A DNA stretch of 64,000 nt from Tianweitania populi (lineage in GTDB: Bacteria > Pseudomonadota > Alphaproteobacteria > Rhizobiales > Rhizobiaceae): NCBI RefSeq assembly GCF_014652875.1, contig NZ_BMZQ01000001.1, positions 1,612,001-1,676,000 of the forward strand, in the 5' to 3' direction. The notes under the pieces were generated by a model. It was given only the letters and a program-made list of their open reading frames with translations, made no database searches and was not told the origin of the DNA. Shown piece after piece: positions 8,517 to 18,342 of the stretch. Position numbers and translations under genes: made by a program. Position 1 is the stretch's first letter, and each line of letters opens with the position of its first letter.

Positions 8517-8792
8517 TTAATGCCGATACTGCTGGATCCGAGTGGTCCGCAATCCCGCGAGCCCATACTCATCGATGGAAGCCTGCCAGGAGAGAAACTC
8601 CTCCGTGGTAAGCTTATAACGCGTACATGCTTCCTCGAGGCTGAGAAGCCCGCCGCGAACGGCTGCCACAACCTCGGCCTTACGCCGGATCACCCAGCGC
8701 CGCGTGTTCGTCGGCGGCAAATCCGCTATCGTCAGCGGGCTGCCGTCCGGCCCGATGACATATTTGACACGCGGGCGAATAAGATCGGTCAT
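8517..8792 (-). CDS. sciP: CtrA inhibitory protein SciP (DUF1153)
   Basis: This 91-residue protein is a DUF1153 member: IRPRVKYVIGPDGSPLTIADLPP, then TRRWVIRRKAEVVAAVRGGLLSLEEAC with a helix-turn-helix RYKLTTEEFLSWQ, ending LAGLRTTRIQQYR. In Caulobacter SciP binds CtrA and blocks recruitment of RNA polymerase at CtrA-activated promoters, and is itself CtrA-activated. The short length and full-length conservation make this call firm. Two TTAA-N7-like boxes lie 58 and 130 bases upstream of its start, so feedback control by CtrA is plausible here. It lies one gene away from ctrA, giving a compact activator-inhibitor neighbourhood. Confidence 0.93.
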   Translation of the reverse strand: MTDLIRPRVKYVIGPDGSPLTIADLPPTNTRRWVIRRKAEVVAAVRGGLLSLEEACTRYKLTTEEFLSWQASIDEYGLAGLRTTRIQQYRH

Positions 8793-8849
8793 CCGTACTC
8801 TCTACACTCAACTCAAAGACCTAATCGAACCCAGGTTATCGGCTCTGCC

Positions 8850-8864
8850 TTAAATTTTGCCTAA
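8850..8864 (-). promoter_or_regulatory. CtrA-like box 1 upstream of sciP
   Basis: TTAA at 8850-8853, seven bases, then CTAA at 8861-8864: seven of eight positions fit TTAA-N7-TTAA. It is 58 bases upstream of the sciP start codon. Confidence 0.5.
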
Positions 8865-8921
8865 ACCTGAGCATAGCTTGCCAAGCGACTATGAAGTTTC
8901 GCTTACCTAATTTGCGCGGAC

Positions 8922-8936
8922 TTAAATTGAGCTTGA
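8922..8936 (-). promoter_or_regulatory. CtrA-like box 2 upstream of sciP
   Basis: TTAA at 8922-8925, seven bases, then TTGA at 8933-8936: seven of eight positions fit TTAA-N7-TTAA. Confidence 0.4.
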
Positions 8937-9104
8937 GCGAAGTCTGAAAAAACGGCTGCCGACAGGCTCTTCGGTGACGCTGCCGGGCAGCCAAGCATGC
9001 AGGGTAGCGCTTCCAGCCTTGGGCCCTTATACTAAGAAACAGAACCGCGCGGCTTTGCCCGCATCATGATTTCCCGCAGCATGAACCAAGGGATGCAGTT
9101 TGCG

Positions 9105-10292
9105 ATGAACAGCTTGGATCTTCCCGGCCGTCCGGAAGACACGCGGGTTGTTGTGGCCATGTCGGGCGGCGTCGACTCGTCCGTGGTCGCCGCCATCCTC
9201 AAGCGCAAGAACTACGACGTCGTGGGCGTCACGCTGCAGCTTTACGATCATGGCGCCGCGACCCACCGCGCCGGCTCCTGCTGTGCGGGCCGCGACATCG
9301 ACGATGCCCGCCGCGTTTGCGAAACGCTCGGTATTCCCCATTATGTGCTGGATTACGAAGCACGCTTCCGCGAAGCCGTCATCGACCCCTTCGCGCAAAG
9401 CTATGCCGCCGGCGAAACGCCGATCCCCTGCGTGTCCTGCAACCAGACCGTCAAGTTCGCCGACCTGCTTGCCACCGCCCAGGATCTCGGCGCCGAAGCT
9501 TTGGCAACCGGTCATTACATCCGCAGCCGCGCCAATGGTGCGCATCGCGCCATGTATCGCCCCGTCGATGGCGACCGTGACCAGAGCTACTTCCTGTTCG
9601 CCACGACCCAGGCGCAGATCGACTACCTGCGCTTTCCGCTCGGCGGCATGTCCAAGCCGGATGTGCGCAAGATCGCCGAAGAGATGAACCTGTCGGTCGC
9701 CACCAAGCAGGACAGCCAGGACATCTGCTTCGTGCCGCAGGGCCGCTACAGCGACATCATCGCCAAGCTGCGCCCGGAAGCCGCCAGCCCCGGCGACATC
9801 GTTCATATCGACGGTCGTGTGCTTGGCCGCCACGAAGGCATTCTGCGTTACACGATCGGCCAGCGCCGCGGCATCGGCGTGGCAACCGGCGAACCGCTCT
9901 TCGTCGTCCATCTCGATGCCGAGCATGCGCGCGTCGTGGTAGGTCCGCGCGAAGCACTCGCAACCCGCAAGATCTACCTGCGTGCCACCAACTGGCTGGG
10001 CGACGAGCCACTCGATGCGATCCCTGCTGAGGGTCTTTCCATCTACGCCAAGGTCCGCTCGACTCGCCCCCCGCGCCCGGCAATTCTGCACGTGGATAAG
10101 AATCAGGTTATCGTCGAACTCGCCGACGGTGAGTCGGGCATCGCGCCTGGACAGGCCTGCGTGTTCTATTCCGACGATTCCGACGACTCACGCGTGCTGG
10201 GTGGCGGTTTCATCGAGCGTTCGGAACGCGATGCCGATGCCGAGCGCATGCTGGCTCAACTAGCCTCGGTTCCGTATCGATCCGTCGCGTAA
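9105..10292 (+). CDS. mnmA: tRNA-specific 2-thiouridylase MnmA
   Basis: MnmA makes 2-thiouridine at position 34 of tRNA-Lys, -Glu and -Gln using ATP and persulfide sulfur. The protein has 395 residues from ATG 9105. It shows the PP-loop SGGVDSS (residues 20-26), the catalytic cysteine pair at Cys112 (in [11 protein letters not shown]) and Cys208 (in DSQDICFV), and the tRNA-binding TGHYIR and GQRRGIG motifs. The frame is open to 9066, with ATG codons at 9066, 9081, 9093 and 9105; the last is where conservation begins (NSLDLPG) and has AAGGG twelve bases upstream. All key residues are present, so the enzyme should be active. Confidence 0.96.
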   Translation: MNSLDLPGRPEDTRVVVAMSGGVDSSVVAAILKRKNYDVVGVTLQLYDHGAATHRAGSCCAGRDIDDARRVCETLGIPHYVLDYEARFREAVIDPFAQSYAAGETPIPCVSCNQTVKFADLLATAQDLGAEALATGHYIRSRANGAHRAMYRPVDGDRDQSYFLFATTQAQIDYLRFPLGGMSKPDVRKIAEEMNLSVATKQDSQDICFVPQGRYSDIIAKLRPEAASPGDIVHIDGRVLGRHEGILRYTIGQRRGIGVATGEPLFVVHLDAEHARVVVGPREALATRKIYLRATNWLGDEPLDAIPAEGLSIYAKVRSTRPPRPAILHVDKNQVIVELADGESGIAPGQACVFYSDDSDDSRVLGGGFIERSERDADAERMLAQLASVPYRSVA

Positions 10293-10366
10293 CATCGCTG
10301 TTTTGCGCTGCGATATAGGCAAACCGCGCGCTGATCCGGCCGCAATATTGCGCTTTTAACCGTACT

Positions 10367-11341
10367 TTAGCGCGCCGCATCCTGCCGTCTGTCGTGTACC
10401 ACGGTCCCGGCCGTGAGAACCCGCAACACGCGGATCGCCTCCTCGCCATCGGTCCGCGGCGTTTCCCGCGTGTTGATGCAGTGGATGAAATGCTCGAGTT
10501 CCCGCGTCAGCGGAAGCCCCTCGCCAACCGCAACATAGCTCGGTTCGTTAGCCGTAAATGCCCAATGGCCGCTGTCCTGCCACACCGCATGACGATAAAC
10601 CGCCAGCTTGCGCGCCCAGGCCTCGCCATCATCAAACACCGCCATCGCCTTGGTGCCGACAACCGTCAAACGCCGCTCCCGATAGGGATTGAGCCGCGAC
10701 GCAAACAGGTGACTGCGCACCCCGCTGGCAAACCGCATATGGACATGCGCGAAGTCGCTGAGGTGATCCAGCAATGCCGCGCCCTCGCCGCGAACCTCAA
10801 CCGGCTCCTCGCCGGTGATCGCCAAAATCATCGAAAGATCGTGCGGCGCCAGATCCCACAACGCATCGTTCTCGGTGTGGAATTTGCCCAACCCGAGCCT
10901 GTGCGAATGGATGTACTTGATTTCGCCCAGTTCTCCGGCGCCGATCAGCGCCATGAGCTGCTCGAAAGCCGGGTGAAACCGCAAGACATGCCCGACCATG
11001 AACACCCGGCCACTGTCGCGCGCAGCAGCAACCGCGCGCTCGGCGTCCGGGACGGTCAATGCAATCGGCTTTTCGACCAGCACATCCTTGCCCGCCTGAA
11101 CCGCGCGAATGGCGTTCTCGGCATGAAACTGCGGAGGCAGCGCCATCACCACGGCGTCGATATCGGAACTGTCGAACAACTCGGCCGGATCGATCGCCAA
11201 ACAATCCTGCTCAGCCGCAAACCCTTCCGCCCGCGCCGGATTAGCATCCGCCACGGCATGCAAGGCGCCGAGCGACTTCAAGGTGCGGATGTGATTGGAG
11301 CCCCAATAGCCGCAGCCAAGCACGGCAATACGCGGTTTCAT
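10367..11341 (-). CDS. Gfo/Idh/MocA-family oxidoreductase
   Basis: This NAD(P)-dependent sugar or sugar-nucleotide dehydrogenase-like protein has 324 residues. The N-terminal Rossmann motif is VLGCGYWGSNH (residues 6-16). The family lysine motif EKPIAL comes near residue 96, and a DLAPHDLSMI segment near residue 176 provides the catalytic His region. The pattern GYWG with PHD and HSHRLGLGKF resembles enzymes acting on UDP-N-acetyl sugars (WlbA/WbpB-like). I chose the ATG at 11341, 42 bases inside the longest frame, because the Rossmann fold starts there. No polysaccharide genes are nearby, so the substrate is left open. Confidence 0.82.
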   Translation of the reverse strand: MKPRIAVLGCGYWGSNHIRTLKSLGALHAVADANPARAEGFAAEQDCLAIDPAELFDSSDIDAVVMALPPQFHAENAIRAVQAGKDVLVEKPIALTVPDAERAVAAARDSGRVFMVGHVLRFHPAFEQLMALIGAGELGEIKYIHSHRLGLGKFHTENDALWDLAPHDLSMILAITGEEPVEVRGEGAALLDHLSDFAHVHMRFASGVRSHLFASRLNPYRERRLTVVGTKAMAVFDDGEAWARKLAVYRHAVWQDSGHWAFTANEPSYVAVGEGLPLTRELEHFIHCINTRETPRTDGEEAIRVLRVLTAGTVVHDRRQDAAR

Positions 11342-11694
11342 GATGATCGATCTGCCTGAACTTGGAAAACGAGGGGTTGGCAACGAACAGGTAGGTCGTC
11401 AGCCGGTGAAACTATCATGTCCCGGACATATTCGCCCGCCTAAGCGAACTCAACCCCGCAGGCACGAAGCTGAGCCTATGCCGATGTCACAAAAGCCTAC
11501 GGTCAACGCCGATTGTTGATGTGTAGCCAGCCAAACGAGTGCCGCCGAACGCACATGAACTGCTCAAACCTCGATGTCCCATGCAAATCGATCCAAACCC
11601 CACCTCTTCGCTTGACACCCAACGAACTGCCGCCCTATATCCCGCCCGTCTTCGCGGGCAGCGGCCTTATGAACCGCAGCATTTTACCGCGCGT
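11342..11694. other. Non-coding gap before tRNA-Met
   Basis: About 350 bases between the oxidoreductase start and the tRNA. Small plus-strand frames here show no recognisable protein. It should contain the oxidoreductase promoter (minus) and the tRNA promoter (plus). Confidence 0.5.
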
Positions 11695-11771
11695 GGCGGA
11701 GTAGCTCAGTTGGTTAGAGCAGAGGAATCATAATCCTTGTGTCGGGGGTTCGAATCCCTCCTCCGCTACCA
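11695..11771 (+). tRNA. tRNA-Met (anticodon CAT)
   Basis: The 77-base gene folds as a cloverleaf: acceptor GGCGGAG pairs with CTCCGCT, the D-arm reads AGCTCAGTTGGTTAGAGC, the anticodon CAT is at 11729-11731, the T-arm has GGTTCGAATCC, and CCA is encoded. It matches elongator tRNA-Met of Alphaproteobacteria rather than the initiator, which lacks this acceptor pairing. The anticodon stem GAGGA/TCCTT includes one G-U pair. The gene separates the housekeeping left arm from the accessory region. Confidence 0.95.
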
Positions 11772-12201
11772 TCAGATCATTCATCAATCGCTTGATCCCT
11801 GGTTTGGTCTCCACGTCTTGGACACACTGCCTTTGCTTTGGACCACTTCCAGACCAAGATTATAAGACCCGGAGACAAGTTCAAAACCGAGACTGGCAGC
11901 CAGATGGCAGCTGGACGCTCAATGAACTTGAAGAGCTTCTTAACCGGTGTGCTTGCTGAGGTTGCTCAGACCCGTGCCATCAAACGAGCGATTCCGTTTC
12001 TTACCTCGTCACGCTGATGGGTCATCGAAAAGCAAATAGCTGAAAGCGGTCTGACCGCAAAGCACAGCTCAATACCATAGTGCCGGCGGTCTACGCAGGT
12101 CAACGCAACATAGTTGAAACCACGCGGTGCGCGGCAAGCGCTCAACGACGCGACTCCTGGCAAGCCAAGATCATCGGCTCCTCTGTTGCCTAGGGTGATC
12201 G
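11772..12201. other. Gap after tRNA-Met, no intact gene
   Basis: About 430 bases without a convincing gene. A minus-strand frame (11966-12205) overlaps the regulator stop by ATGA but looks unlike a real protein. A plus-strand frame ending near 11959 is open for some 40 codons with protein-like composition but has no start. These may be decayed remnants at an island edge; no integrase could be recognised. Confidence 0.4.
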
Positions 12202-13002
12202 TCATTTGCTGGCGGCAGTCGCGTCCGGAAGTGGGTTGACTGGAATGATCGGCACATTGCCTTTCCCGTCGCCAAGCGCCGCAGCAAGCTCAACGCGCGC
12301 GCCGTTGACCAAAGCCTCCATCGAAAGCCGTGCTTTCTTCGCATCGCGCATCCGAATGGCATCAAGCACCGCCCGATGAACATCCAGCGCCTGTTCGTGA
12401 GACTGACTGGCCCTGTTAGTGATCCGGAAGCTTGCAAGAAGTGCAGCACCGATGGCGGTAATGAATTGCTTGAACACCCAATTGCCCGAAGCATTGATGA
12501 TGGCGGCGTGAAAGCGCAGATCCGCCTGGCTCCAGGCATCCGTATAAAGCGAATGCGCAGAGGCCATCTCATCGAAGGCCTCCGCGATCGTCATGATCTC
12601 CCGCGTACTTGCATTCTGCGCAGCGGCCTCCGCTGCAGCGGGTTCCAGCACGAACCGGGCATCGATGAGCGATCTGTAGAAACGATCATCCTTTGGATGG
12701 CGCATCATCGCATCCAGCACGATCGGATCGAGATAATTCCACTGCTCACGCGGCAGAACCACTGTGCCGGCTCGTGTTCGAGAGCGGACAATCCCTTGTG
12801 CAACCAGATGCTGCATACACTCACGCAGGGCCGTGCGGCTGACACCGTAGTACTCTTTCAGCTCCGCTTCATTAGGAAGAGTCGAACCCTCGGCGATCTG
12901 GCCGGAAATGATTCGGTCAACCAACGTATGCAGAAGATTGTCCTTGACCGGACGTCGGCCCCCTTTTTCATTGATCTGACCGTTTGCCGTAATCGAGCGC
13001 AA
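12202..13002 (-). CDS. GntR/FadR-family (FCD) regulator, DgoR-like
   Basis: The protein has 266 residues: a winged helix at about residues 20-90 (LVDRIISGQIAEGSTLPNEAEL, then YGVSRTALRECMQHL) and an FCD ligand-binding domain after it, with the metal-binding pattern of FadR-type sensors (D..FH.AI, H at SHEQALDVHRAV). The linker WNYLDPIVLDAMM closely resembles E. coli DgoR, which represses galactonate genes. Divergence from dgoD supports control of the sugar-acid operon, with the sugar acid as probable inducer. The start is uncertain: the frame begins at 13002, and a later VKDNLL start is possible. Confidence 0.83.
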   Translation of the reverse strand: MRSITANGQINEKGGRRPVKDNLLHTLVDRIISGQIAEGSTLPNEAELKEYYGVSRTALRECMQHLVAQGIVRSRTRAGTVVLPREQWNYLDPIVLDAMMRHPKDDRFYRSLIDARFVLEPAAAEAAAQNASTREIMTIAEAFDEMASAHSLYTDAWSQADLRFHAAIINASGNWVFKQFITAIGAALLASFRITNRASQSHEQALDVHRAVLDAIRMRDAKKARLSMEALVNGARVELAAALGDGKGNVPIIPVNPLPDATAASK

Positions 13003-13068
13003 CTCTGTTCCCAGCCACTTACCTCTCAGCGGGAACTATACGAGCATCATCCCCAAAAATAAATCATA

Positions 13069-13089
13069 CCGAATTTGACAATAAATCGG
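13069..13089. promoter_or_regulatory. Candidate operator between dgoR-like gene and dgoD
   Basis: CCGAATTT (13069-13076) and AAATCGG (13083-13089) form an imperfect inverted repeat around a TTGACA sequence (13075-13080). It lies 67 bases from the regulator start in an AT-rich part of the gap. Confidence 0.3.
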
Positions 13090-13257
13090 ATTTAATTCTT
13101 ACTGCGTCCAGGAGGTGCAGGAGGAGGAACCCTGCGATTTGGTGGCTCACTGCCGCGGCGGTCTAGCCGCAGCGGATGCAGCACGTCGTCGGTCATCCAC
13201 CCTGCAGCACAAGTGTGCAGGCGCCGGTTTTCTTGCCGGATGACGGGTTCGATACGC

Positions 13258-14406
<1,149 letters not shown>

Positions 14407-14542
14407 GGAGATGGATGCCGCTCTGGCGGTGAGGAGATTGAGGCGTCGCTCAAGCGACGTCTTCGATGCCGGAGGATCATGAATGATCATCCGTATTGGG
14501 TGGAGAGACCACCATTTTGTATGGAACCATGGGAGAGGTCCA

Positions 14543-15562
14543 ATGAATGGTAAAATGATCAAACTGGCAGGCGCCTTGGCACTCGCCATGTTCGCAACGG
14601 CAGCAAGCGGCACGATTGCCGCCGCGCAGGAATTTAAAGCCAAACTCGGCCACGCCATGCCGCAGGAGCACCCGCAGGCCGTGGCGCTTACCAAGTTTGC
14701 TGAACTTGCAGGCCAATACACGGACGGCCGCGTCAAGGTCACCGTTTACCATGGCAGCATGCTGGGCGGCGACGACAAGATGCTGCAGTCTACCCAGAGT
14801 GGCACACAGGAAATGTTCTACGGCTCGCTGGCGCCGATCGCCGGCAAGATCAAGGAAGTTCAGGTGTTCGACTTCCCCTTCCTGTTTGGAAACATGAAGG
14901 AAGTAGACGCAGTCTTCCTGGGTCCTATCGGCCAGAAGCTGATGGACAAGCTCGAACCGCACAACCTTCACGGCGTCGCCTGGGGTGAGACCGGTTTCCG
15001 TCAGCTTTCCAACAACAAACATGAAGTGAAGACCGCCGACGACATCAAGGGACTGAAGGTTCGCGTGATGCAGAACCAGGTTGCCCTCGATAGCTGGAAG
15101 GCAATCGGCGCCAACGCTCTGCCGATGTCCTATGCCGAAGTCTTTACGGCACTAGAAACCGGCGCTCTCGATGGTCAGGAAAACCCGTACATCCACATGT
15201 ACGCCAACAAGATCTACGAAGTGCAGAAGTTCGGAACGACCACGAACCATGTTTACACGCCCTGCATCCTCGTGACCTCGAAGAAGTTCTGGGAGCAGCT
15301 GACACCTGCCGATCAGGAGGCGATCGTGAAAGCTGGCAAGGAGTCCATGGTGTTCCTGCGCCAGCTGATGGATGAAGGCAACGCCAAGGTTGTCGCTGAT
15401 CTTGAGGCGCAGGGGATGAAAGTTCAGGAATTGCCGGAAGCCGAGCTCGCCAAGCTCCGCGCCGCGACCCAACCCATCATCGAGAAGTACAAGCCCGTGG
15501 TGGGTGCCGAACTCGTTGACGAGATCCAAGCGACGATCGCAAAAGTGCGCGCCGGGCAATAA
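14543..15562 (+). CDS. dctP: TRAP transporter substrate-binding protein DctP
   Basis: This periplasmic protein of 339 residues captures the substrate of a tripartite, ion-driven TRAP transporter. It has a signal peptide (LAGALALAMFATAASGTIAAAQ) and the DctP pattern: AKLGHAMPQEHP, GSMLGGDDKMLQSTQSG, then LKVRVMQNQVALDSWKAIGANALPMSYAEVFTALETGALDGQENP. The Arg in KVRVMQN normally forms the carboxylate salt bridge, so the ligand is an acid, which fits galactonate or a similar sugar acid. The ATG at 14543 follows GGGAGAGG; the longer frame from 14483 does not encode a signal peptide. A strong hairpin separates it from dctQ. Confidence 0.9.
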   Translation: MNGKMIKLAGALALAMFATAASGTIAAAQEFKAKLGHAMPQEHPQAVALTKFAELAGQYTDGRVKVTVYHGSMLGGDDKMLQSTQSGTQEMFYGSLAPIAGKIKEVQVFDFPFLFGNMKEVDAVFLGPIGQKLMDKLEPHNLHGVAWGETGFRQLSNNKHEVKTADDIKGLKVRVMQNQVALDSWKAIGANALPMSYAEVFTALETGALDGQENPYIHMYANKIYEVQKFGTTTNHVYTPCILVTSKKFWEQLTPADQEAIVKAGKESMVFLRQLMDEGNAKVVADLEAQGMKVQELPEAELAKLRAATQPIIEKYKPVVGAELVDEIQATIAKVRAGQ

Positions 15563-15580
15563 TCCTCGCGCGCCATGGGT

Positions 15581-15607
15581 CCGGCTTTCCCCTTCCGGGA
15601 AGGCCGG
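15581..15607 (+). other. Stable hairpin between dctP and dctQ
   Basis: An 11-bp stem (15581-15591 with 15597-15607, one G-T pair) with a 5-base loop. No T run follows, so it looks like an mRNA stabiliser or partial terminator that would raise binding-protein yield over the membrane subunits. Confidence 0.6.
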
Positions 15608-15652
15608 CCCCATCAAGATCACGTCCCGATATCACGCCTTTGGGGAACGCTT

Positions 15653-16159
15653 ATGATATCCCGAATCCTGTTCGGCACGCTTGAGAAGCTGCTGATGATC
15701 GCGCTTGCGCTGATGGTCATCATGATCTTTGGCAATGTCGTGCTGCGCTATGGCTTCAATTCCGGCATCACGGAGTCGGAGGAACTGTCGCGCTTTATTT
15801 TCGTCTGGCTGATCTTCATCGGCGCCTTCCTCACATTGCGCGACCGCGCGCATCTGGGCGTCAACAGTCTGGTGCGCGCAATGCCTTTCAAGGCGCAGCG
15901 CCTCGTCCGCATCGGCGGTGATTTAGCGACGCTTCTGTGCTGCTACCTGCTTGGCCTGGGTGCATGGCGCCAAACGGTCGATAATCTTGAAAATTTCTCG
16001 CCTGTCGCCGGGGTTCCCCTGGGGTGGGTGTATGTCTCCTGCGTGCTCTGCTGCATCGGCATGGCCATTCTTCTCCTTCGTTCGATCTTCGAGGTCGCCA
16101 CCGGCAGGGTGCGTGATGAGGAGATCTTTGCCAGCAATGCCGACGGGCTTGTCGAGTAA
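15653..16159 (+). CDS. dctQ: TRAP transporter small permease DctQ
   Basis: The 168-residue membrane protein has four predicted helices, at about residues 10-32 (LLMIALALMVIMIFGNVVLRYGF), 45-65 (LSRFIFVWLIFIGAFLTLRDRAHLG), 85-105 and 125-150. The motif EELSRFIFVWLIFIGA followed by HLGV is the DctQ signature. With DctM it forms the Na+-driven membrane part of the transporter. I chose ATG 15653 (GGGGAACGC upstream) because the first helix begins there. It is followed by dctM after 21 bases. Confidence 0.88.
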   Translation: MISRILFGTLEKLLMIALALMVIMIFGNVVLRYGFNSGITESEELSRFIFVWLIFIGAFLTLRDRAHLGVNSLVRAMPFKAQRLVRIGGDLATLLCCYLLGLGAWRQTVDNLENFSPVAGVPLGWVYVSCVLCCIGMAILLLRSIFEVATGRVRDEEIFASNADGLVE

Positions 16160-16180
16160 ACGGCCGAGGGGGCAAGAAAC

Positions 16181-17461
16181 ATGACAATTTTCGTTTTCGT
16201 CGGCTCACTCTGCGGAGCCATGCTGCTGGGTATTCCGGTCGCCTTTTCTCTTCTAATTTGCGGCGTGGTCCTGATGATACATCTGGACATCTTCGACGTG
16301 CAAATCCTCGCAGAGAACGTGCTGGACGGTGCCAACAACTATCCGCTGATGGCGCTGCCCTTCTTCGTCCTTGCTGGCGAAATCATGAATGCCGGTGGCG
16401 TTTCTAAGCGCATCGTCAACGTGGCGATTGCCGCAGTTGGCCACTTTCGCGGCGGTCTCGGCTATGTCGCCGTCTTTGCGGCGCTCATCCTAGCGGCGAT
16501 CTCGGGCTCGGCCATCGCCGACTGTGCAGCACTTGCCGCCGTCGTCATACCGCTGATGCGCCGATCCGGTTACCCGGTGCCACTATCTGCCGGCCTCATC
16601 TCCTCTGCCGGTATTGTTGCACCCCTGCTTCCGCCATCCATCCCGTTCGTGGTCTTTGGTGTGGCTGCCGAGCTCTCTGTAACCCGCCTTTTCATGACGG
16701 GAATTGCGCCGGGCCTGATGATGGCCGCCACGCTGATGGTCACGTGGTATTTCTATGCGCGCAAAGACGAACGAATGGCATCGGACCATACGTTTGACAT
16801 GTCGCGTCTCTTGAACGCGTTAAAGGAAGGCGTCTGGGCGCTTGTTCTGCCGGCCATCATCATTGGCGGCATGAAGACCGGCATTTTCACGCCTACCGAA
16901 GCTGGTGTCGTTGCGGTCGTCTACGCTTTCCTGATCGGCATGTTCGTCTACGGTGAGCTGAAAATCTCGGTCGTGCCGTCCCTGCTCTTGCAGGCGGCGA
17001 AAACCGCCAGCACGATCATGTTCCTCGTTGCGGCGGCTTATGTCTCGGCCTGGCTCATCACGGTTGCGAACATTCCGCAGGAAATCGGCGAATCGCTCGC
17101 GCCGTTCATGGAAAACAAGATCCTCTTCATGTTCATGTTGATGGTCATCGTGTTCCTGGTCGGCACCGCGCTCGACCTCACCCCGACGATTCTGATCCTC
17201 ACTCCGGTGATGATGCCGCTCGTGATGCAGGCCGGGATTGACCCATATTATTTCGGGGTAATGTTCATGATGAACAACGCGATCGGCCTCATCACACCGC
17301 CGGTCGGCACCGTCCTGAACGTCGTTTCCGGCGTGGCACGTGTGGAACTGGATCAGGTCATTAAGGGCATGCTGCCCTTCCTGATCGCTTATACCGTGTT
17401 GCTGTTCACCTTTGTGCTCTTCCCCGCGTTGATCACAGTGCCGGCAAGCTGGCTTCGCTGA
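16181..17461 (+). CDS. dctM: TRAP transporter large permease DctM
   Basis: The 426-residue integral membrane protein has about 12 helices. DctM signatures include LLGIPVAFSLLICGVVL at the N-terminus, ALPFFVLAGEIMNAGGVSKRIVNVA, GSAIADCAALAAVVIPLM and LLPPSIPFVVFGVAAE, then TPTEAGVVAVVYA and the C-terminal NNAIGLITPPVGTVLNV. It forms the elevator-type transport domain, moving substrate with Na+ after delivery by DctP. It completes a standard dctPQM operon, and the dehydrogenase gene at 17518 follows after 56 bases on the same strand. Confidence 0.93.
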   Translation: MTIFVFVGSLCGAMLLGIPVAFSLLICGVVLMIHLDIFDVQILAENVLDGANNYPLMALPFFVLAGEIMNAGGVSKRIVNVAIAAVGHFRGGLGYVAVFAALILAAISGSAIADCAALAAVVIPLMRRSGYPVPLSAGLISSAGIVAPLLPPSIPFVVFGVAAELSVTRLFMTGIAPGLMMAATLMVTWYFYARKDERMASDHTFDMSRLLNALKEGVWALVLPAIIIGGMKTGIFTPTEAGVVAVVYAFLIGMFVYGELKISVVPSLLLQAAKTASTIMFLVAAAYVSAWLITVANIPQEIGESLAPFMENKILFMFMLMVIVFLVGTALDLTPTILILTPVMMPLVMQAGIDPYYFGVMFMMNNAIGLITPPVGTVLNVVSGVARVELDQVIKGMLPFLIAYTVLLFTFVLFPALITVPASWLR

Positions 17462-17517
17462 CGGTCCACTCAAGGGCGGGCTTAGCGGCACGCCTCCCTA
17501 TCCTTCACTTTGTCTTC

Positions 17518-18303
17518 GTGGCCAAGCCGATGTCTTTCAAGCAGCTTTTCGATCTTTCCGGGCGCACGGCGCTCATCACAGGCTCCACGCGCGGTCTCGG
17601 GCTTTCCTATGCTGAGGGTCTCGCAGAAGCCGGCGCACACGTGATCATCAACGGCACGCGCCCTGAAGGCGTAACTGAAGCCATCGCGAAGCTCGCAAAG
17701 AAGGGCCACAGTATTTCCGGCCTGCATTTTGACGTCGGCAGAGAGGGCTCCGTCGTCGAAGCTTTCGAAGCCTTCGACAGACAAGGCTTGGAAATCGACA
17801 TCCTCATCAACAATGCTGGCATCCAGTTCCGCAAGCCGATGGTCGATCTCGGTGTCGAAGACTGGCAGAAGGTATTGGACGTTAACCTCACCGGCTCGTT
17901 CATCATTGCTCGCGAGGCCGCCAAGCGGATGATCGCCCGCGGGCGTGGCGGCAAGATTGTCAACATCGCTTCACTGGTCAGCGCCGCAGGCCGCGCAACT
18001 GTTGCGCCTTATACCGCGTCCAAGGGCGCGATCACCGCCATCACCCGCACCATGGCGGTTGAGTGGGCGCCGCACAACATCCAGGCGAATGCGATCGGCC
18101 CCGGCTACATCCTGACCGACATGAACCAGGCGCTTATCGACAACAAGGAGTTCGATGCCTGGGTACGCGCTTCCAATCCGAGCGGCCGCTGGGGCAAGCC
18201 GGAAGAACTGGTCGGCGCAGCCATTTTCCTGTCGAGCAGCGCGTCCGACTACATAAACGGCCAAACGCTTTACGTGGATGGCGGCTGGCTCGCCCAGCTC
18301 TGA
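17518..18303 (+). CDS. SDR, gluconate 5-dehydrogenase-like
   Basis: This short-chain dehydrogenase of 261 residues probably interconverts a keto-sugar acid and its alcohol, as gluconate 5-dehydrogenase IdnO reduces 5-ketogluconate. It has the Rossmann motif TGSTRGLGLSYAEGLAEAGA, NNAGIQFRKPM, catalytic SLVSAAGRATVAPYTASKGA (Ser, Tyr, Lys) and AIGPGYILTDMNQAL. The motif LFDLSGRTALITGSTRGLG and IQFRKPM are typical of IdnO-type enzymes. GTG at 17518 and ATG at 17530 are both possible starts. Its neighbour at 18343 is IdnD-like, and together they match the L-idonate to D-gluconate pathway, though the true substrate may differ. Confidence 0.83.
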   Translation: MAKPMSFKQLFDLSGRTALITGSTRGLGLSYAEGLAEAGAHVIINGTRPEGVTEAIAKLAKKGHSISGLHFDVGREGSVVEAFEAFDRQGLEIDILINNAGIQFRKPMVDLGVEDWQKVLDVNLTGSFIIAREAAKRMIARGRGGKIVNIASLVSAAGRATVAPYTASKGAITAITRTMAVEWAPHNIQANAIGPGYILTDMNQALIDNKEFDAWVRASNPSGRWGKPEELVGAAIFLSSSASDYINGQTLYVDGGWLAQL

Positions 18304-18342
18304 TCGCCTGCATCCCCATTCCAGAATCTCTAGGACCTAACC

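Larger units (their letters stand above)
8793..9104. other. Divergent promoter region sciP / mnmA
   Basis: About 310 bases without a supported gene. The half nearest sciP is AT-rich and holds two CtrA-like boxes; the other half leads to mnmA, whose frame is open back to 9066. Confidence 0.6.

Noticed and set aside
11966-12205. 79-codon minus-strand frame overlapping the DgoR-like stop by ATGA
   Set aside because: The overlap is suggestive, but the product has no family resemblance and odd composition.
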